Source: Pseudoalteromonas sp. SMS1
GTDB taxonomy: Bacteria; Pseudomonadota; Gammaproteobacteria; Enterobacterales; Alteromonadaceae
Length of the DNA: 64,000 nt
Direction of reading: 5' to 3'
Assembly (NCBI RefSeq): GCF_021530565.1
Contig: NZ_JAKGBI010000005.1
Span: forward strand, 62,001-126,000
Shown here one piece after another: positions 49,326 to 57,771 of this stretch. A program made the translations under genes and the position numbers. The notes beneath the pieces were generated by a model. The model had not been told where the DNA came from. It did not search any database and saw only the letters and a program-made list of their open reading frames with translations. Each line of letters begins with the position of its first letter. Within the stretch, counting starts at the first letter, position 1.

Positions 49326-49954
49326 ACCTCTGGTAACTCCTTCAGTTTTTTCGCTGGATTTCCTGCAAAAATCGTAAAATTAGGAATGTTCTTAGTCAAC
49401 ACTCCCCCCATACCTAACATGGCGCCTCTACCAATATCTACACCTTGTCTTATAGACGCACCAGTTCCTACCTCGGCATAACACTCTAACTTGACATTGC
49501 CAGAAATTGCAGCCATTGGTGCAACAGTTACAAAGTCGCTAATACAAGTTTCATGGCCCACTGTGACATTCAAGTTTAAGATGACATGCTTGCCAACAGA
49601 AATATCTGTAGTAAGAATAGTGCCAGCACAAACCATACAGCCTGCCTCAAAAGTAACTGTCTTTGAGTATCTAACGGAGGGGTGTATCAAGGTAGCAAAA
49701 AGTGGTTTGCCTTGCTGTTCTAGCTTTTCAGCTACGATTGCTCTCACACGAGGGTTACCAATGGCAATCACTATCTCGGCATCATACTTAGTCCATTCAT
49801 CCACTGCCCCAAGGACTTCAATGCCTTGAACTAGTGAGCCATGTGTCTCGGGATTATCGTCAAGGACTCCTATGACATCTCGGTCGCAATCTTGTGCAAG
49901 CCATACGATCTCTTTTGCAAAACCGCCCCCACCAATTATTAAAATAGGCTTCAT
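49322..49954 (-). CDS. PglD/NeuD-type sugar N-acyltransferase
   Basis: A 210-residue acyltransferase. The N-terminal Rossmann-like domain (IIGGGGFAKEIVWLAQ) binds the sugar nucleotide, and the left-handed beta helix follows from about residue 85 in hexapeptide repeats, with the likely catalytic histidine in NVTVGHETCISDF. PglD and NeuD use acetyl-CoA on the 4-amino or O-position of sugars. The overlapping 3-hydroxyacyl-CoA dehydrogenase hints that the acyl donor may be 3-hydroxybutyryl-CoA. Confidence 0.9.
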   Translation of the reverse strand: MKPILIIGGGGFAKEIVWLAQDCDRDVIGVLDDNPETHGSLVQGIEVLGAVDEWTKYDAEIVIAIGNPRVRAIVAEKLEQQGKPLFATLIHPSVRYSKTVTFEAGCMVCAGTILTTDISVGKHVILNLNVTVGHETCISDFVTVAPMAAISGNVKLECYAEVGTGASIRQGVDIGRGAMLGMGGVLTKNIPNFTIFAGNPAKKLKELPEV

Positions 49955-50064
49955 TATTTGCTTCCCTTAAAATCTTGTATCGTCATTGAATCACTGCCCG
50001 TGATCCCCTTTTTAAAACCGTTTTCTTTCTAAATAAAAACAAGCGCCAACTTAAGTTAACACTT

Positions 50065-50745
50065 TTATTCATCTATCGCCCTAATTACATCAAAACTCTC
50101 AGCATAACGTGCGCCAACATAACATCCTCTTAAGCCTGCAAGGTGTTCAATCGCTTGGATAGATCGAGAATTTGGAAATGGCTTTAACTGACTTTCAAAA
50201 CAACCCATTGCTTTGATTTTTTGGTTAAAATCGGCGTCGCTTACTTTGTTAAAGAAACGAGGAACAAAAACAGCTTCTGGTGTAGGGTGTCCCCACTCAG
50301 TTTCAGAGAGTGTTTCATAACTATAAATGTGAGTCACCGATTGCCCTGGTACTGGCCTCGCAGCAACAAGCGCGGCATTATAAATAACGCCATGATCTAA
50401 ATGAAGATCACCTTTATGTGGGATGTACAATATATCGATTCCTTTTTCCTTTATCAAAGTGTTGATCAAGGTGGCGATTTTGTACTGAGGGTACTGTTCA
50501 AGTTGAGGAGCTGGTAAATCAAAAAAAACGGTTTCTTTGACACCAAGTAGCGTGTGTGCGGCCTTCGCTTCTGCTCTTGCTAAATCTACGGCGGTACTAT
50601 TAAACAATTCAGGCGCGCCTACTGACGCGTTTGTCATAATTGCAACATAGACATTATCACCATTGCGAATATGCTTTGCCATTGTGGCGCCGCACCCCAA
50701 TATTTCATCATCTGCATGGGGAGCTAAGACTAATACATTTTTCAT
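50065..50745 (-). CDS. PIG-L family N-deacetylase
   Basis: A 226-residue zinc deacetylase of the LmbE/PIG-L family. The Zn site is LAPHADDEILGCGAT near the N-terminus, with the later histidines in HKGDLHLDHGVIYNAAL. These enzymes remove N-acetyl groups from sugars. ATG 50745 overlaps the formyltransferase stop (ATGA), so the pair is translationally coupled. The 110-base gap after it holds two tiny frames but no convincing gene. Confidence 0.88.
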   Translation of the reverse strand: MKNVLVLAPHADDEILGCGATMAKHIRNGDNVYVAIMTNASVGAPELFNSTAVDLARAEAKAAHTLLGVKETVFFDLPAPQLEQYPQYKIATLINTLIKEKGIDILYIPHKGDLHLDHGVIYNAALVAARPVPGQSVTHIYSYETLSETEWGHPTPEAVFVPRFFNKVSDADFNQKIKAMGCFESQLKPFPNSRSIQAIEHLAGLRGCYVGARYAESFDVIRAIDE

Positions 50746-51698
50746 CGATTCATTTCCATACATTTTTTAAGCTCTAACATCTCTTGCTTTAATTGATAGA
50801 GCTCTAATTCCACATCATATCCTAACTTTTGGCCGACACGAATGGCACTGGCATGTGTACTTATCACGACCCAAATCAATCCATTTCCAGTTTGAACTAA
50901 TAATTCGTTATCACACGCCTTTAGGACTCTGCCTACAACCCCTTTGATTTTAAGCGTGTGCTCTGGTCGTGACTCAAGTACTTCAACCTTTTGGTTTTGA
51001 TAGAATGTAAATGCACCGGGATGGGGCGCAGATGAAGCTTTGACAAGTCGGTCAATATCACTGGCACTATTGTGCCATTCAATTAACCCATCTTCTGGGC
51101 GTCTAGCACCAAACTCTGTTGCATATGCTTCATTTTGAGCAACCGGATGCCATTCACCCGCTTTCAAGGAAGGCAACATATTGTCTAAAGCAATATGCAT
51201 CGCATCTAAAGTTTTGCTTTCAACGCTCGCCGCAGTGTCATGCGCTTCCACTGAGAAGTCTTGTTGCGCGACAATTGCGCCCGCGTCAGCTTCCTCTTCT
51301 AATAAAAAGAATGTGGCGGCACCATCCTGAACTTCCTTTACTAACCAAGCAATTGGTGCTCGGCCACGACCTCTCGGCAATTTTGTCGGATGAAAGCCAA
51401 TTGCACCTACTTTAGGTGAGTCGATAATGCGTTTATCAACCAATTGAGAAATGCCAACAACAAACAAAAAATCAACCTCAAGTGCTTCAATATCAGAAAT
51501 GTGATCGTTGATTTTCTTGAAAGGTGTAAACGCAATACTTTTAGACTCACATATTGGGGCCAAATTCTGGTATCCACTGACAAGTTCAGTATTGTCTGGG
51601 CTAAAGCCAAATACGTGGGATATTTCTAATTCATGCTGAACTAACTTTTCAAGCGTCACCAAGCTTGAGCTGACTCCACCGATTAAAGCAACTCTCAT
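50742..51698 (-). CDS. Formyltransferase family protein acting on sugars
   Basis: A 318-residue enzyme with a formyl-transferase N-terminal domain and a C-terminal OB-like domain. The active-site region reads IGFHPTKLPRGRGRAPIAW and ADAGAIVAQ, so the catalytic His (H103) and Asp (D138) are kept, but the usual Asn two residues before the His is Gly (G101). It belongs to the IGFHP branch of methionyl-tRNA formyltransferase-like proteins. Since it is coupled to a PIG-L deacetylase, replacing N-acetyl with N-formyl on a sugar is plausible. Confidence 0.82.
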   Translation of the reverse strand: MRVALIGGVSSSLVTLEKLVQHELEISHVFGFSPDNTELVSGYQNLAPICESKSIAFTPFKKINDHISDIEALEVDFLFVVGISQLVDKRIIDSPKVGAIGFHPTKLPRGRGRAPIAWLVKEVQDGAATFFLLEEEADAGAIVAQQDFSVEAHDTAASVESKTLDAMHIALDNMLPSLKAGEWHPVAQNEAYATEFGARRPEDGLIEWHNSASDIDRLVKASSAPHPGAFTFYQNQKVEVLESRPEHTLKIKGVVGRVLKACDNELLVQTGNGLIWVVISTHASAIRVGQKLGYDVELELYQLKQEMLELKKCMEMNR

Positions 51699-52255
51699 TT
51701 AGACTTACCCCACTTCTCGCCAAGTAAGACGATAAGAATTGTTCTAACGATTATTTTAATATCCATAAAAAAGCTATGATTCTCGGCATAGAAGCGATCA
51801 TACTTCCAGCGCTCTTCCCAAGTGAGGTGGATATTGCCATTTACTTGTGCCAACCCCGTTAAACCAGGTCTTACAGTAAGCCTAGACCGTCCATCTTCAT
51901 TAAACTCACCAACTAGCGCTGGAAGGCATGGCCTAGGGCCGACAATTGACATTTTTCCACTCAAAACATTAAACAGTTGTGGCAACTCATCAATTTTCAA
52001 TCGCCTAATAACTCTGCCTAAACGTGTAACATCACTGGTTGCTTTGGTAACTTGAACGTTAAAATCTCTTTTAACATCGGTCATAGTTCTAAATTTGTAA
52101 ATTTCAAACTCCTCACCATGCAACCCGATTCGCTTTTGTTTAAACAATATCGGCCCTCGACTTGTTAATTTAACCAACAACGCAGTGGCAATTAACAATG
52201 GAGAAAGCAATAATATCGCTAAAAAGCTCAGCGAAAAATCAAAAATATGTTTCAT
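51695..52255 (-). CDS. PglC-type initiating sugar-phosphate transferase
   Basis: A 186-residue monotopic phosphoglycosyl transferase, the size of PglC. The N-terminal re-entrant helix (about 5-28) is followed by FKQKRIGLHGEEFEIYKFRTM, RLKIDELPQLFNVLSGKMSIVGPRPCLP and RPGLTGLAQV, the family core with catalytic Asp-Glu. It loads the first sugar phosphate onto undecaprenyl phosphate at the cytoplasmic face. The small size suggests a bacillosamine-like donor. It overlaps the formyltransferase by four bases. Confidence 0.92.
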   Translation of the reverse strand: MKHIFDFSLSFLAILLLSPLLIATALLVKLTSRGPILFKQKRIGLHGEEFEIYKFRTMTDVKRDFNVQVTKATSDVTRLGRVIRRLKIDELPQLFNVLSGKMSIVGPRPCLPALVGEFNEDGRSRLTVRPGLTGLAQVNGNIHLTWEERWKYDRFYAENHSFFMDIKIIVRTILIVLLGEKWGKSK

Positions 52256-52281
52256 AACTGATTACTCTGAAAAGAAGCTCA

Positions 52282-53514
52282 CTAACTAGCTTCTACATTA
52301 CTCAAAATCTCTGTGTACTGTTTAGAAAGTTGCTCATAGTTCCTATTTTCAATTAACCACTTACGACCCTTCCCTGTGTAATTAGCTAGTTCATTAGGCT
52401 CCATTTTTGCAAAACGTTCTATCTCTGATACCAGCTTTTCTACTGAGCCTGACTCAACAAACTTGCCACAGTTTGCCTCGTTAATCATAGATGGATAACC
52501 ACTGTAGGATGCCAGTATTGGTTTATCTGACAGCATATAGTCAATCACCTTGTTTAAGGACTGACCATATTTCCAGACTTCAGAATCAAACACCGAAAAA
52601 TAAAGTAGATCGCCATAAGACAAGACACTTTGTACCTGTGTTTTTGGCACCTTAGGCGCAAAAACCAAGTTCTCTAAGTGTCCGTATCGCGCTTTATACT
52701 CGGATTTTAATGCACCATCCCCGACTAAAATAAAGCACACATCTTTGTTATCTTTCATGGCTTCGGCCGCTTCAAAGAATGGCTCCAGCGCATTGGTAAT
52801 ACCTATTGTTCCGGCATGCACTACTTTAAATACATCATCTCTAATCAGGTAATCTTTTGCATATGTGTCCGACACACTTTCCTGCTTCGAAATCACATCC
52901 AAATCAATCCCCATCGGGATGCATGAGACTGCTTTTTCATAGCCTAATGATTTAGTGACGTGCTCAGTTAGATTAGGCATCGTACCGACTATATGATCTG
53001 CTTTCTTATAACCTAGCTTTTCGATATATCTCAGTAGCAATACAAAAGGGTGCTTCGGGTTGACCCCTCCTTCCTCTGTAATTGTCAGTGGCCAAATATC
53101 TCTGACCTCGAAAACAAGTGGACATTTATATTTTCGGCTCAGTCTCAAACCATTCAAGACCGTTAGCAACGAGAGACTCGATACAATGATCACATCCGGC
53201 TTTTTTAGCTGCTCAGTATTAAAACGAAATAAATTCCATTCAAAATGAAACCAAGTTAGGATTCTTTTGGAAGACTTAGCAACTGAGTATTTTAGCGTTT
53301 TAAGCCAGACAACTTTGACGCCATCTTCTTCAATCACCTCATTGCTATTAACCAGCTCGGGAACACTCGTCAGATTATTAGAATCTGAAACAATGGCGAT
53401 AGGCTCAATACCTTGTTTACTTAAATTTTTTAGAAGCAGCCAATCACGGCCGCCTCCTGTTCCTTTAAGAGGTGGTGAAAAGTATTTAGATATATACCAA
53501 ACAACTTTAGGCAT
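52282..53514 (-). CDS. Glycosyltransferase family 4, WbuB-like
   Basis: A 410-residue GT-B enzyme. The N-terminal half starts MPKVVWYISKYFSPP and has FEVRDIWPLTITEEGG; the C-terminal half has VVHAGTIGITNALEPFFEAA and the donor-site region DKPILASYSGYPSMINEANCGKFVESG. The pattern is that of WbuB/WbpH-like amino-sugar transferases, but donor and acceptor cannot be read. It starts two bases after the glutaminase-fused gene and precedes the initiating transferase. Confidence 0.9.
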   Translation of the reverse strand: MPKVVWYISKYFSPPLKGTGGGRDWLLLKNLSKQGIEPIAIVSDSNNLTSVPELVNSNEVIEEDGVKVVWLKTLKYSVAKSSKRILTWFHFEWNLFRFNTEQLKKPDVIIVSSLSLLTVLNGLRLSRKYKCPLVFEVRDIWPLTITEEGGVNPKHPFVLLLRYIEKLGYKKADHIVGTMPNLTEHVTKSLGYEKAVSCIPMGIDLDVISKQESVSDTYAKDYLIRDDVFKVVHAGTIGITNALEPFFEAAEAMKDNKDVCFILVGDGALKSEYKARYGHLENLVFAPKVPKTQVQSVLSYGDLLYFSVFDSEVWKYGQSLNKVIDYMLSDKPILASYSGYPSMINEANCGKFVESGSVEKLVSEIERFAKMEPNELANYTGKGRKWLIENRNYEQLSKQYTEILSNVEAS

Positions 53515-53516
53515 TA

Positions 53517-55343
53517 TTAATCGACCTTATAAAGTTTTGGAATTCGATTGATAGTACCAATCACGTCTTTGAAATCCATCCCTAGTGCATCTAAATACCA
53601 ACGAATATTTGGATATCTCGGACGGTTTTCATCTTCAACTAACCTAAGGGCTTCTTCTCTGGTAATTTCACCTTCACGAATTTGGTTACTTCTAAACGTA
53701 TCATGCTCAGAAAAACCAGCCACGGTGTAATACATATAGTTATAAAGCGCAGCAGTACCATCACCAATTCGCCATGTTGTACTAGTATCAACAGCAACTT
53801 CCCAATCGTATTGGTTTATTAAGGTGTCATCAATAGTGTGCTCATCCCAACGCCAGTAATCAAAGATATGGTAATAATCTTTTTTCTCTGTAAAGCTGCG
53901 GTAGTATTCACCAGATAACGTGTCCCATAAAGAGCTATTAAAGTACCCAGGACTCTTCATCATTGCTTTTGTTCTTAGGTAGTGATAGCGCATCTGCTTA
54001 GCGATACCATGAGAGTATACTTTTTCTTCTTCAAAATAAGGCGGAACACCTAAGAAGCCAGCTTTAAAGTGAGTTACTTCGAGTGGATTAACACCCCACA
54101 GGTTCAAATTAATCCCTGTTTGCTTTTTAACCGACTCAACGTATCTGAAGAAGTGCTTGTCACCGGCGGTTAGTATAGAAATCATACCTAGATGCGGTGC
54201 TTTTAACCATGCTTTTAAGTTCTTCGCAATATTTTGTCTTTTCTTCGAAATATCTGCCGCTACAATGATATTTTCAACACCCAATTCAGCACACATGCGG
54301 CTGATATTGCGCCTACCCAGATCCGTTACCATACCCCAGTCATACGTGTAGGTAACAGGCTTCATTTCGAGCTCTTTAACAATCAGGTGTAGACCATAAC
54401 AACTGTCTCTTCCCCCTGAGAAAGGAACGATACAGTCAAGTTGACTACCAGGACGACGATACGGCTTTATTAAGTCAAAAAGCTCTTCTTTTGGCTTAGG
54501 TATATTGCGCTTTTTGTAATTGTGGCAATAGTTACACACGCCATCCTTATCGAAGTGTATAAATGGCATTGTTTCAGGGAGTATACAACGAGTACAGCGC
54601 TTGATTTCAGGCTTATCATACTCGAGCATATCCTCTTCTTCTTTTATTGACTTGAACTCTGGAATCAAATCTTCAACACGATGATTATCATCAGAAACAT
54701 TGCCAACTTGATGAGATGGTACATCAATAATTACTTCGTCTTCTTTGATCTGCTCAATGTTAGAACACGCTAACTCTGAAAGAGGGAAACGCTCTGATGA
54801 GAAGTATTTAGAACCCGATTTTTCACCTAGATACAAGCTGCCATTATTCGAAAATAGCACAAGCTTGCCAATGTCAGCGAATAGCAGAGCGCAAGAGATG
54901 ACACCTCTACACTTTTCAAGAATATATTGAGATACACCTTCAATCGAATCGTTTTTAGCTTTATATTCTTCAGCTAAGGCTACAATAATTTCAGAATCTA
55001 TCTGCAACCTTTTCTCTAGGCCTGTTTCTTTCCAAACATCATTGTCATTGACTATGATGCCATTGTGGATTGCTACAACATTATCTCGAACAACTGGCTG
55101 ATTATCACTTAGCCCATTGGTTATTAGACGGCTATGGCCAAGTAAAATGCTTGAACGTTCAAGCTTTGTTTTCTTTAAAAGTACGTTAACATCAAAATCT
55201 GCACGCTTTACTTTATATTGGCTTTCATCAATGAAGACAAACCCGCTTGAGTCTCGGCCCCTTTGTCTAGCGTGGGAGACAAGCTCTTTAACTTCGCTTC
55301 TAACCACTTCCCCGGTTGAAATAACACCAAAAATTCCACACAT
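53517..55343 (-). CDS. Class II glutaminase fused to WbpG-type sugar amidotransferase
   Basis: A 608-residue two-enzyme fusion. Residues 1 to about 205 form a class II (Ntn-type) glutaminase: MCGIFGVIS with nucleophile C2, RQRGRDSSGF, LGHSRLITNG and AIHNGIIVND. After a linker comes a WbpG-family ATP-dependent amidotransferase: a zinc ribbon (C250, C253, C270, C273) and PP-loop PFSGGRDSCYG (about 307-317). It should hydrolyse glutamine and use the ammonia to amidate a sugar, for example an N-acetyl to acetamidino or a uronic acid to amide. A second, unfused WbpG-type gene lies 5 kb upstream. Confidence 0.88.
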   Translation of the reverse strand: MCGIFGVISTGEVVRSEVKELVSHARQRGRDSSGFVFIDESQYKVKRADFDVNVLLKKTKLERSSILLGHSRLITNGLSDNQPVVRDNVVAIHNGIIVNDNDVWKETGLEKRLQIDSEIIVALAEEYKAKNDSIEGVSQYILEKCRGVISCALLFADIGKLVLFSNNGSLYLGEKSGSKYFSSERFPLSELACSNIEQIKEDEVIIDVPSHQVGNVSDDNHRVEDLIPEFKSIKEEEDMLEYDKPEIKRCTRCILPETMPFIHFDKDGVCNYCHNYKKRNIPKPKEELFDLIKPYRRPGSQLDCIVPFSGGRDSCYGLHLIVKELEMKPVTYTYDWGMVTDLGRRNISRMCAELGVENIIVAADISKKRQNIAKNLKAWLKAPHLGMISILTAGDKHFFRYVESVKKQTGINLNLWGVNPLEVTHFKAGFLGVPPYFEEEKVYSHGIAKQMRYHYLRTKAMMKSPGYFNSSLWDTLSGEYYRSFTEKKDYYHIFDYWRWDEHTIDDTLINQYDWEVAVDTSTTWRIGDGTAALYNYMYYTVAGFSEHDTFRSNQIREGEITREEALRLVEDENRPRYPNIRWYLDALGMDFKDVIGTINRIPKLYKVD

Positions 55344-55403
55344 AACGCTTCCTATTTCCTACAATGCAAAGCATTCTTATTCGATTGAATGTATTAATAA
55401 AAT

Positions 55404-56504
55404 TTATTTAATTGTTTTATAAAACTCAGTCAGTTTTTTAAACTCAATGTCCCAAGAGTATTTTTTCTCTAGTATTGCTTCTGAGTTTTGACTCATTAAA
55501 TTAAGTAGCTCGGGATCAGTGGCTAACTTCTCCAAGGCTACTTCAAATTCTTCGTCGTTTAGAGGGTCAACGCAAAACCCGACATTGTTGTCTTCAACAA
55601 TTGGTTTATAAAGCTCAAAGTTTGAAGTAATCACCGGCATTTTCATGCCTAGGTATTCAAAAAGCTTCGTTGGGTATGAGCCAACATAATTTGGCAGAGG
55701 GAGAAGCATTGCGACACCCACATGGCACTTAGCGATAATTTCCCAAGCTTCCTTTGGCGGTAATTGACCATAAAAGTTAAAGTTTGACAGCTTCTTTTTA
55801 TACGCTTCTATACACTGCTTACTCTCTTCAAAGTAGACAGGGCCGATACAATCAAACCTTACTTTAATGCCTTTCTTTTCAAGTTTTTCGATGGCCTTTA
55901 GGGTGCCATCTAGGTAGCGCTCTTTACAGACCCCACCAACGTAGCCAATACTAAACTCTTTATGTTTCGTTTTATCGATGGCACTCAGTTCGCCCAGTAA
56001 CGGCATGTTTAACAGGTCAATAGCACTGCGCACATACTGGTAATCTTCTTTGTAAGAAGTTTCGGCATAAACAACATTTATTCTCTTAAATACGAACTTT
56101 TCGATTGCTGGCCAAATTATCGACAGAGACTTTTTGACGAGTGGGTGCACGTTTTTAGTTTTAAGCTGCCTAGGAAAGTTTTCATGCATATCATACACGA
56201 CCGTTCTACCAAATAGCTTGAGTATGAACAAAATTGGGATAAGTTCTGGATCATGCGCATGGTAAATATCGAACTTATTCCTTAAAGTAAACATAAGCAC
56301 TGCTGGTAGCGTAAACAACAGCCTTGCCAAGCCATTACTGCGCTTTTTCAGCGCTTTAATGTTAACACCATCTCGCTTTTCATCGCTGTCTTCTTGCACC
56401 AAAAAAGTAACGTCGACTCCTGAACTTGCTAGTGAAACGCATTGCTTTTTAAAAATTCGTATGTCCTTAGAATCATGGACTGATGATATATGGCAAACTT
56501 TCAC
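55404..56504 (-). CDS. Glycosyltransferase family 4
   Basis: A 366-residue GT-B enzyme with a short Rossmann-like N-terminus (CHISSVHDSKDIRIFKKQC), YHAHDPELIPI, and a C-terminal donor-binding half (GYVGGVCKERYLDGTLKAIEKL, VAMLLPLPNYVGSYPTKLFEYLGMKMPVI). It probably adds one sugar of the repeat unit on the cytoplasmic face. It precedes the fused amidotransferase gene by 60 bases and follows the polymerase by 74. Specificity is unknown. Confidence 0.9.
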   Translation of the reverse strand: MKVCHISSVHDSKDIRIFKKQCVSLASSGVDVTFLVQEDSDEKRDGVNIKALKKRSNGLARLLFTLPAVLMFTLRNKFDIYHAHDPELIPILFILKLFGRTVVYDMHENFPRQLKTKNVHPLVKKSLSIIWPAIEKFVFKRINVVYAETSYKEDYQYVRSAIDLLNMPLLGELSAIDKTKHKEFSIGYVGGVCKERYLDGTLKAIEKLEKKGIKVRFDCIGPVYFEESKQCIEAYKKKLSNFNFYGQLPPKEAWEIIAKCHVGVAMLLPLPNYVGSYPTKLFEYLGMKMPVITSNFELYKPIVEDNNVGFCVDPLNDEEFEVALEKLATDPELLNLMSQNSEAILEKKYSWDIEFKKLTEFYKTIK

Positions 56505-56578
56505 AAGGCTCTATTCCTATATTAATATTTTTCAAAAAAACGCAACAAAACAAATTAGGCAGTAAAAAAACGTATTTT

Positions 56579-57748
56579 TCAACTTAAGTTAAATTTCTTT
56601 TCTGAATTTGAACTGCTCAGCAAAACAAAGACCGATAAAAACGCAAACAAAAACTTTACTTCAGCAAATGATGACGACTTCAATGCATTCAGTAGGATAT
56701 AAATTAGAATGCATACAGCAGGAAACCCTATTTTGCGATAAGTTAAGCCAAGGTGATAAAAACAAAAAAGCGTAAAGGCTAGCAATCCCAAAAGGCCAAT
56801 TTCAAACCATATTTCTATAAATATATTATGTGGATATGACCTGATATCCAATCCAGTGGTCACCATTCCATAGCTTCCGAAACCATAACCTAATAACGGA
56901 TTACTTTTAATATGCATCCAAGAGTCAACGATATGATTTATCCTTACGTTCGCTGACGACCCCATGTCATCGCTAAATAATAAGAATAACCTATTAAGGC
57001 TCCCTTCTAACATATCTTGCATAAACTCTACCGTGCCAATCAAGCCGATGAACACAAATAGTAATGCGAAGAGAGAGATAAGTACTTTTGGCGTAAATAT
57101 TCTAAAGAATCCATACATGTTCAACCAAATTAAGATGCTGACCAACACGGTAAAAATAATTGGCCCCCTCGCTCCCGTCAGAAACAGTACCAGCGCAAAA
57201 CATGCCAATTTAAGGCTGATCCCTTGTTTCAAGGCGAACAACAACAAGATATTCAGACCACATAGATAGCCAACGACTAAGTAGTTTTCCCGTATAATTC
57301 CAAAATCAGAACTGCCCGAAACCAACGGGTAAAGCAGAATAAAAATGATCGTTAATACAAGCGATACATTGATAAAACTCTTTAGAAAAGACTGTATATT
57401 AAAGTCTTTATAGATCTGAGGTAAAAAATAGATGTACACACATACGAAAAAGCTCAGCAGTTTCTGATAGAAATATTGTTCAGAGTGAGTGTACAGTAGT
57501 GATAAAAATACAAAAAAGAGAAATGACCCTAAACTGCAAAGCCCAATCAGTGAGTAATTACTCACCATCTTCCTCTCATAGCTAGTCAGATACTCCTTGA
57601 AAAGCAAAAGCAATAGAATACCAGCCACAGCTAAAGTGAAATCAATACTTCCAAAATTCAATATGTTCAGGTATTGCTTAAAAAACCCTGACAGCAACAA
57701 TAGTACAAACCATAACTCTTTAGCAGCAAACGTATTTATTATTTTCAT
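56579..57748 (-). CDS. O-antigen polymerase / ligase-like membrane protein (Wzy type)
   Basis: A 389-residue integral membrane protein of about 11 helices with one larger periplasmic loop around residues 225-275. The loop ends in NPLLGYGFGSYGM and then YPHNIFIEIWFEIGLLG, the Wzy_C/O-antigen-ligase-type signature. In a locus with an initiating PglC-type transferase it is the probable Wzy polymerase, though a ligase role cannot be excluded. I see no Wzx flippase in the window; it may lie past the right edge. Confidence 0.82.
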   Translation of the reverse strand: MKIINTFAAKELWFVLLLLSGFFKQYLNILNFGSIDFTLAVAGILLLLLFKEYLTSYERKMVSNYSLIGLCSLGSFLFFVFLSLLYTHSEQYFYQKLLSFFVCVYIYFLPQIYKDFNIQSFLKSFINVSLVLTIIFILLYPLVSGSSDFGIIRENYLVVGYLCGLNILLLFALKQGISLKLACFALVLFLTGARGPIIFTVLVSILIWLNMYGFFRIFTPKVLISLFALLFVFIGLIGTVEFMQDMLEGSLNRLFLLFSDDMGSSANVRINHIVDSWMHIKSNPLLGYGFGSYGMVTTGLDIRSYPHNIFIEIWFEIGLLGLLAFTLFCFYHLGLTYRKIGFPAVCILIYILLNALKSSSFAEVKFLFAFLSVFVLLSSSNSEKKFNLS

Positions 57749-57771
57749 GCTTCCAGATAGTTCCTAATCAA

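Noticed and set aside
53517..55343. Asparagine synthetase (asnB)
   Set aside because: The N-terminal glutaminase fits, but the synthetase half has the zinc ribbon and PP-loop of WbpG-type sugar amidotransferases and the gene sits in a glycan locus.
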